Below, piece by piece: positions 14,684-15,828 of a DNA stretch of 15,828 nucleotides; within the stretch, counting starts at the first letter, position 1, and each line of letters starts with the position of its first letter. A program made the position numbers and the translations under genes. The DNA lies in NCBI GenBank assembly GCA_030745255.1, contig JASLOY010000004.1:7496-23323 (forward strand). The letters are read 5' to 3'. This DNA is from Vicinamibacterales bacterium. Its GTDB lineage: Bacteria; Acidobacteriota; Vicinamibacteria; Vicinamibacterales; UBA8438. Under the pieces are notes generated by a model that was given only the letters and a program-made list of their open reading frames with translations, did not search any database and was not told the DNA's origin.

Positions 14684-15828
14684 CTAGTGGAGCTCGCGCG
14701 CGAGGCCTTCGCCCTCGAGCAGCAGGTAGAGGTGCGCCTCGAGCTGCTGCATGCCCGCCTCGCCGTCGAACGACAGCCGGTTGTCACCGTCCAGGTCGCG
14801 GCCCTCGGTGATCTGATATGCCAGCAGCCGCAGTCGCGCCACGATTGGAGCGGCGCGCCGGATCGACGTGGCAGTTTGGAGCTGCCGCGCGACGGCAGCG
14901 GCCTCCCGCGCATTGGCCAGCAGGCCGGTGGCGATCGCCGTGACATGCCCAGTGTGCGTCCGAATGTTCTCGGAGGCTCCGGCCGAGCGTGCCGCTCGCC
15001 CCAGATGGTCGACGAGCGTTTCCACGGCAGGGATCACCCCGAAGCCGAGCCCGGGCCCTGATGCCGACCCGCCCACTTCCGGCTCGAGCAGATGGAGCAC
15101 GTGCCCGGCGTGCCGCTGCATCGCCGATAGGTCGCTGAGGTCACCGGCCGCGAAGTTCGCGTGCAGCAGCATCGTGCCCACTTCCGCCGATGCTGCGGCC
15201 GCCAGCCCCCTCCCACCGGGTGCCCCGCCGAAGCCGTAAGCCACGTGTCCGATGTGGGCGGGTGCCGGATCGCCCGGCGGTGCCGCGTTCGCACTCGGCC
15301 CGCTCGCGCTGGCCCCGCTGGGCACGTGCTTCTCGAGCATCCGCCGGCGGACCACCGCCCCGTAGACATTCCCTTGCGAGTCGACCCCGACGCCTTCCGC
15401 GCCGCTGTGCTCGATGGCCGTCGGCTCCAGGTCTTCTATGAAGTGCTCGACCGATCCGTCCCTCGCGCTCCCGACGCGAATCCCCTTCTTCCACCCCGGG
15501 TTGTCGGAGCCGAACGACTCGGAATCGGCCACGTAGATCCGGTCGTCGGCACCGATCGCGATTCCGCTGGGCCGGCCGAACTGGTACCAGACGTCGAGGA
15601 GCGTCCCCGCCTGGTCGAAGATCTGGATCCGATTGTTGGCGCGGTCCCCCACGAATAACCGGCCCTGAGAGTCGAGCGCGATCGTGTGCGGCACGTTGAA
15701 CTCCCCAGCGCCAGCGCCGGTGCCGCCCCACGATGTGACGAAGGTGCCGTCACCCGCGTACTTGGTCACTCGGTTGGCGCCGGCGGCGAAGCTGTGCCCC
15801 TCGGTGATGAAGATGTCACCGCTGGGCG
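14684..15828 (-). CDS. NHL-repeat propeller fused to a His-rich helical domain with an EF-hand-like loop (5' end outside window)
   Basis: The frame is open to the window edge, so the gene begins beyond 15828. A GTG at 15767-15769 falls inside the propeller and is not the start. The visible N-part has NHL blades (FNVPHTIALDSQGRLFVGD, GRPSGIAIGADDRIYVAD, GVGVDSQGNVYGA). A low-complexity Ala/Ser/Gly/Pro linker follows, then about 190 helical residues. Numbering from the GTG, this C-terminal domain has HIGHV (172), HAGHV (220) and HTGHV (272), and near the end DLDGDNRLSFDGE (325-337), which resembles a calcium-binding EF-hand loop. NHL propellers are binding scaffolds, and some act as amidating lyases. 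The helical domain could bind a metal or heme through its histidines, but this is inference. It is upstream of and co-directional with the ferredoxin and quinoprotein genes. Export is likely but the N-terminus is not visible. Confidence 0.8.
   Translation of the reverse strand, partial: PSGDIFITEGHSFAAGANRVTKYAGDGTFVTSWGGTGAGAGEFNVPHTIALDSQGRLFVGDRANNRIQIFDQAGTLLDVWYQFGRPSGIAIGADDRIYVADSESFGSDNPGWKKGIRVGSARDGSVEHFIEDLEPTAIEHSGAEGVGVDSQGNVYGAVVRRRMLEKHVPSGASASGPSANAAPPGDPAPAHIGHVAYGFGGAPGGRGLAAAASAEVGTMLLHANFAAGDLSDLSAMQRHAGHVLHLLEPEVGGSASGPGLGFGVIPAVETLVDHLGRAARSAGASENIRTHTGHVTAIATGLLANAREAAAVARQLQTATSIRRAAPIVARLRLLAYQITEGRDLDGDNRLSFDGEAGMQQLEAHLYLLLEGEGLARELH

Overview
The window looks like a chromosome segment from a GC-rich, environmental, Acidobacteriota-type bacterium, most plausibly the Vicinamibacteria side of that phylum. 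The main evidence is one intact and one broken 'acidobacterial duplicated orphan permease' (ADOP), stand-alone M14 and M28 peptidases, a GYD-domain protein, and a run of secreted quinoprotein and beta-propeller genes. This placement is inferred from gene content. There is no rRNA or other taxonomic marker. I saw no tRNA, CRISPR array, insertion sequence or phage gene.

Left part (1-4616): the window opens inside the 3' end of a SecA-like ATPase gene (+). It converges on an M14 zinc carboxypeptidase-like gene (-), which diverges from a full-length 806-residue ADOP permease (+).

Middle part (4617-8900): after a 546-base stretch without a supported gene come a YbaK/EbsC-type aminoacyl-tRNA deacylase (+), a convergent M28 aminopeptidase (-), a secreted cupin (+) and a GYD-domain protein (+). 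A second ADOP follows, cut off after about 170 residues. Directly behind the break is an intact gene for an 89-residue two-helix membrane protein with its own strong ribosome binding site.

Right part (8901-15828, all minus strand): five genes run in the same direction with gaps of about 60-115 bases, probably one operon or two closely linked units. In transcription order they are: an NHL-propeller protein fused to a His-rich helical domain with three HxGHV motifs (its 5' end lies outside the window); an adrenodoxin-type 2Fe-2S ferredoxin; a methanol/ethanol-dehydrogenase-type PQQ quinoprotein with an altered metal site; a soluble PQQ sugar dehydrogenase-type protein; and a c-type cytochrome joined to a streptogramin-lyase-like propeller. 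Three have recognisable export signals. The set looks like an extracytoplasmic oxidation module in which quinoproteins pass electrons to a c-type heme. The substrate cannot be read from the sequence.

The items most worth a second look are the altered metal and cysteine sites of the quinoprotein, the HxGHV domain, the cytochrome-propeller fusion, and the ADOP breakpoint with the small membrane protein behind it.
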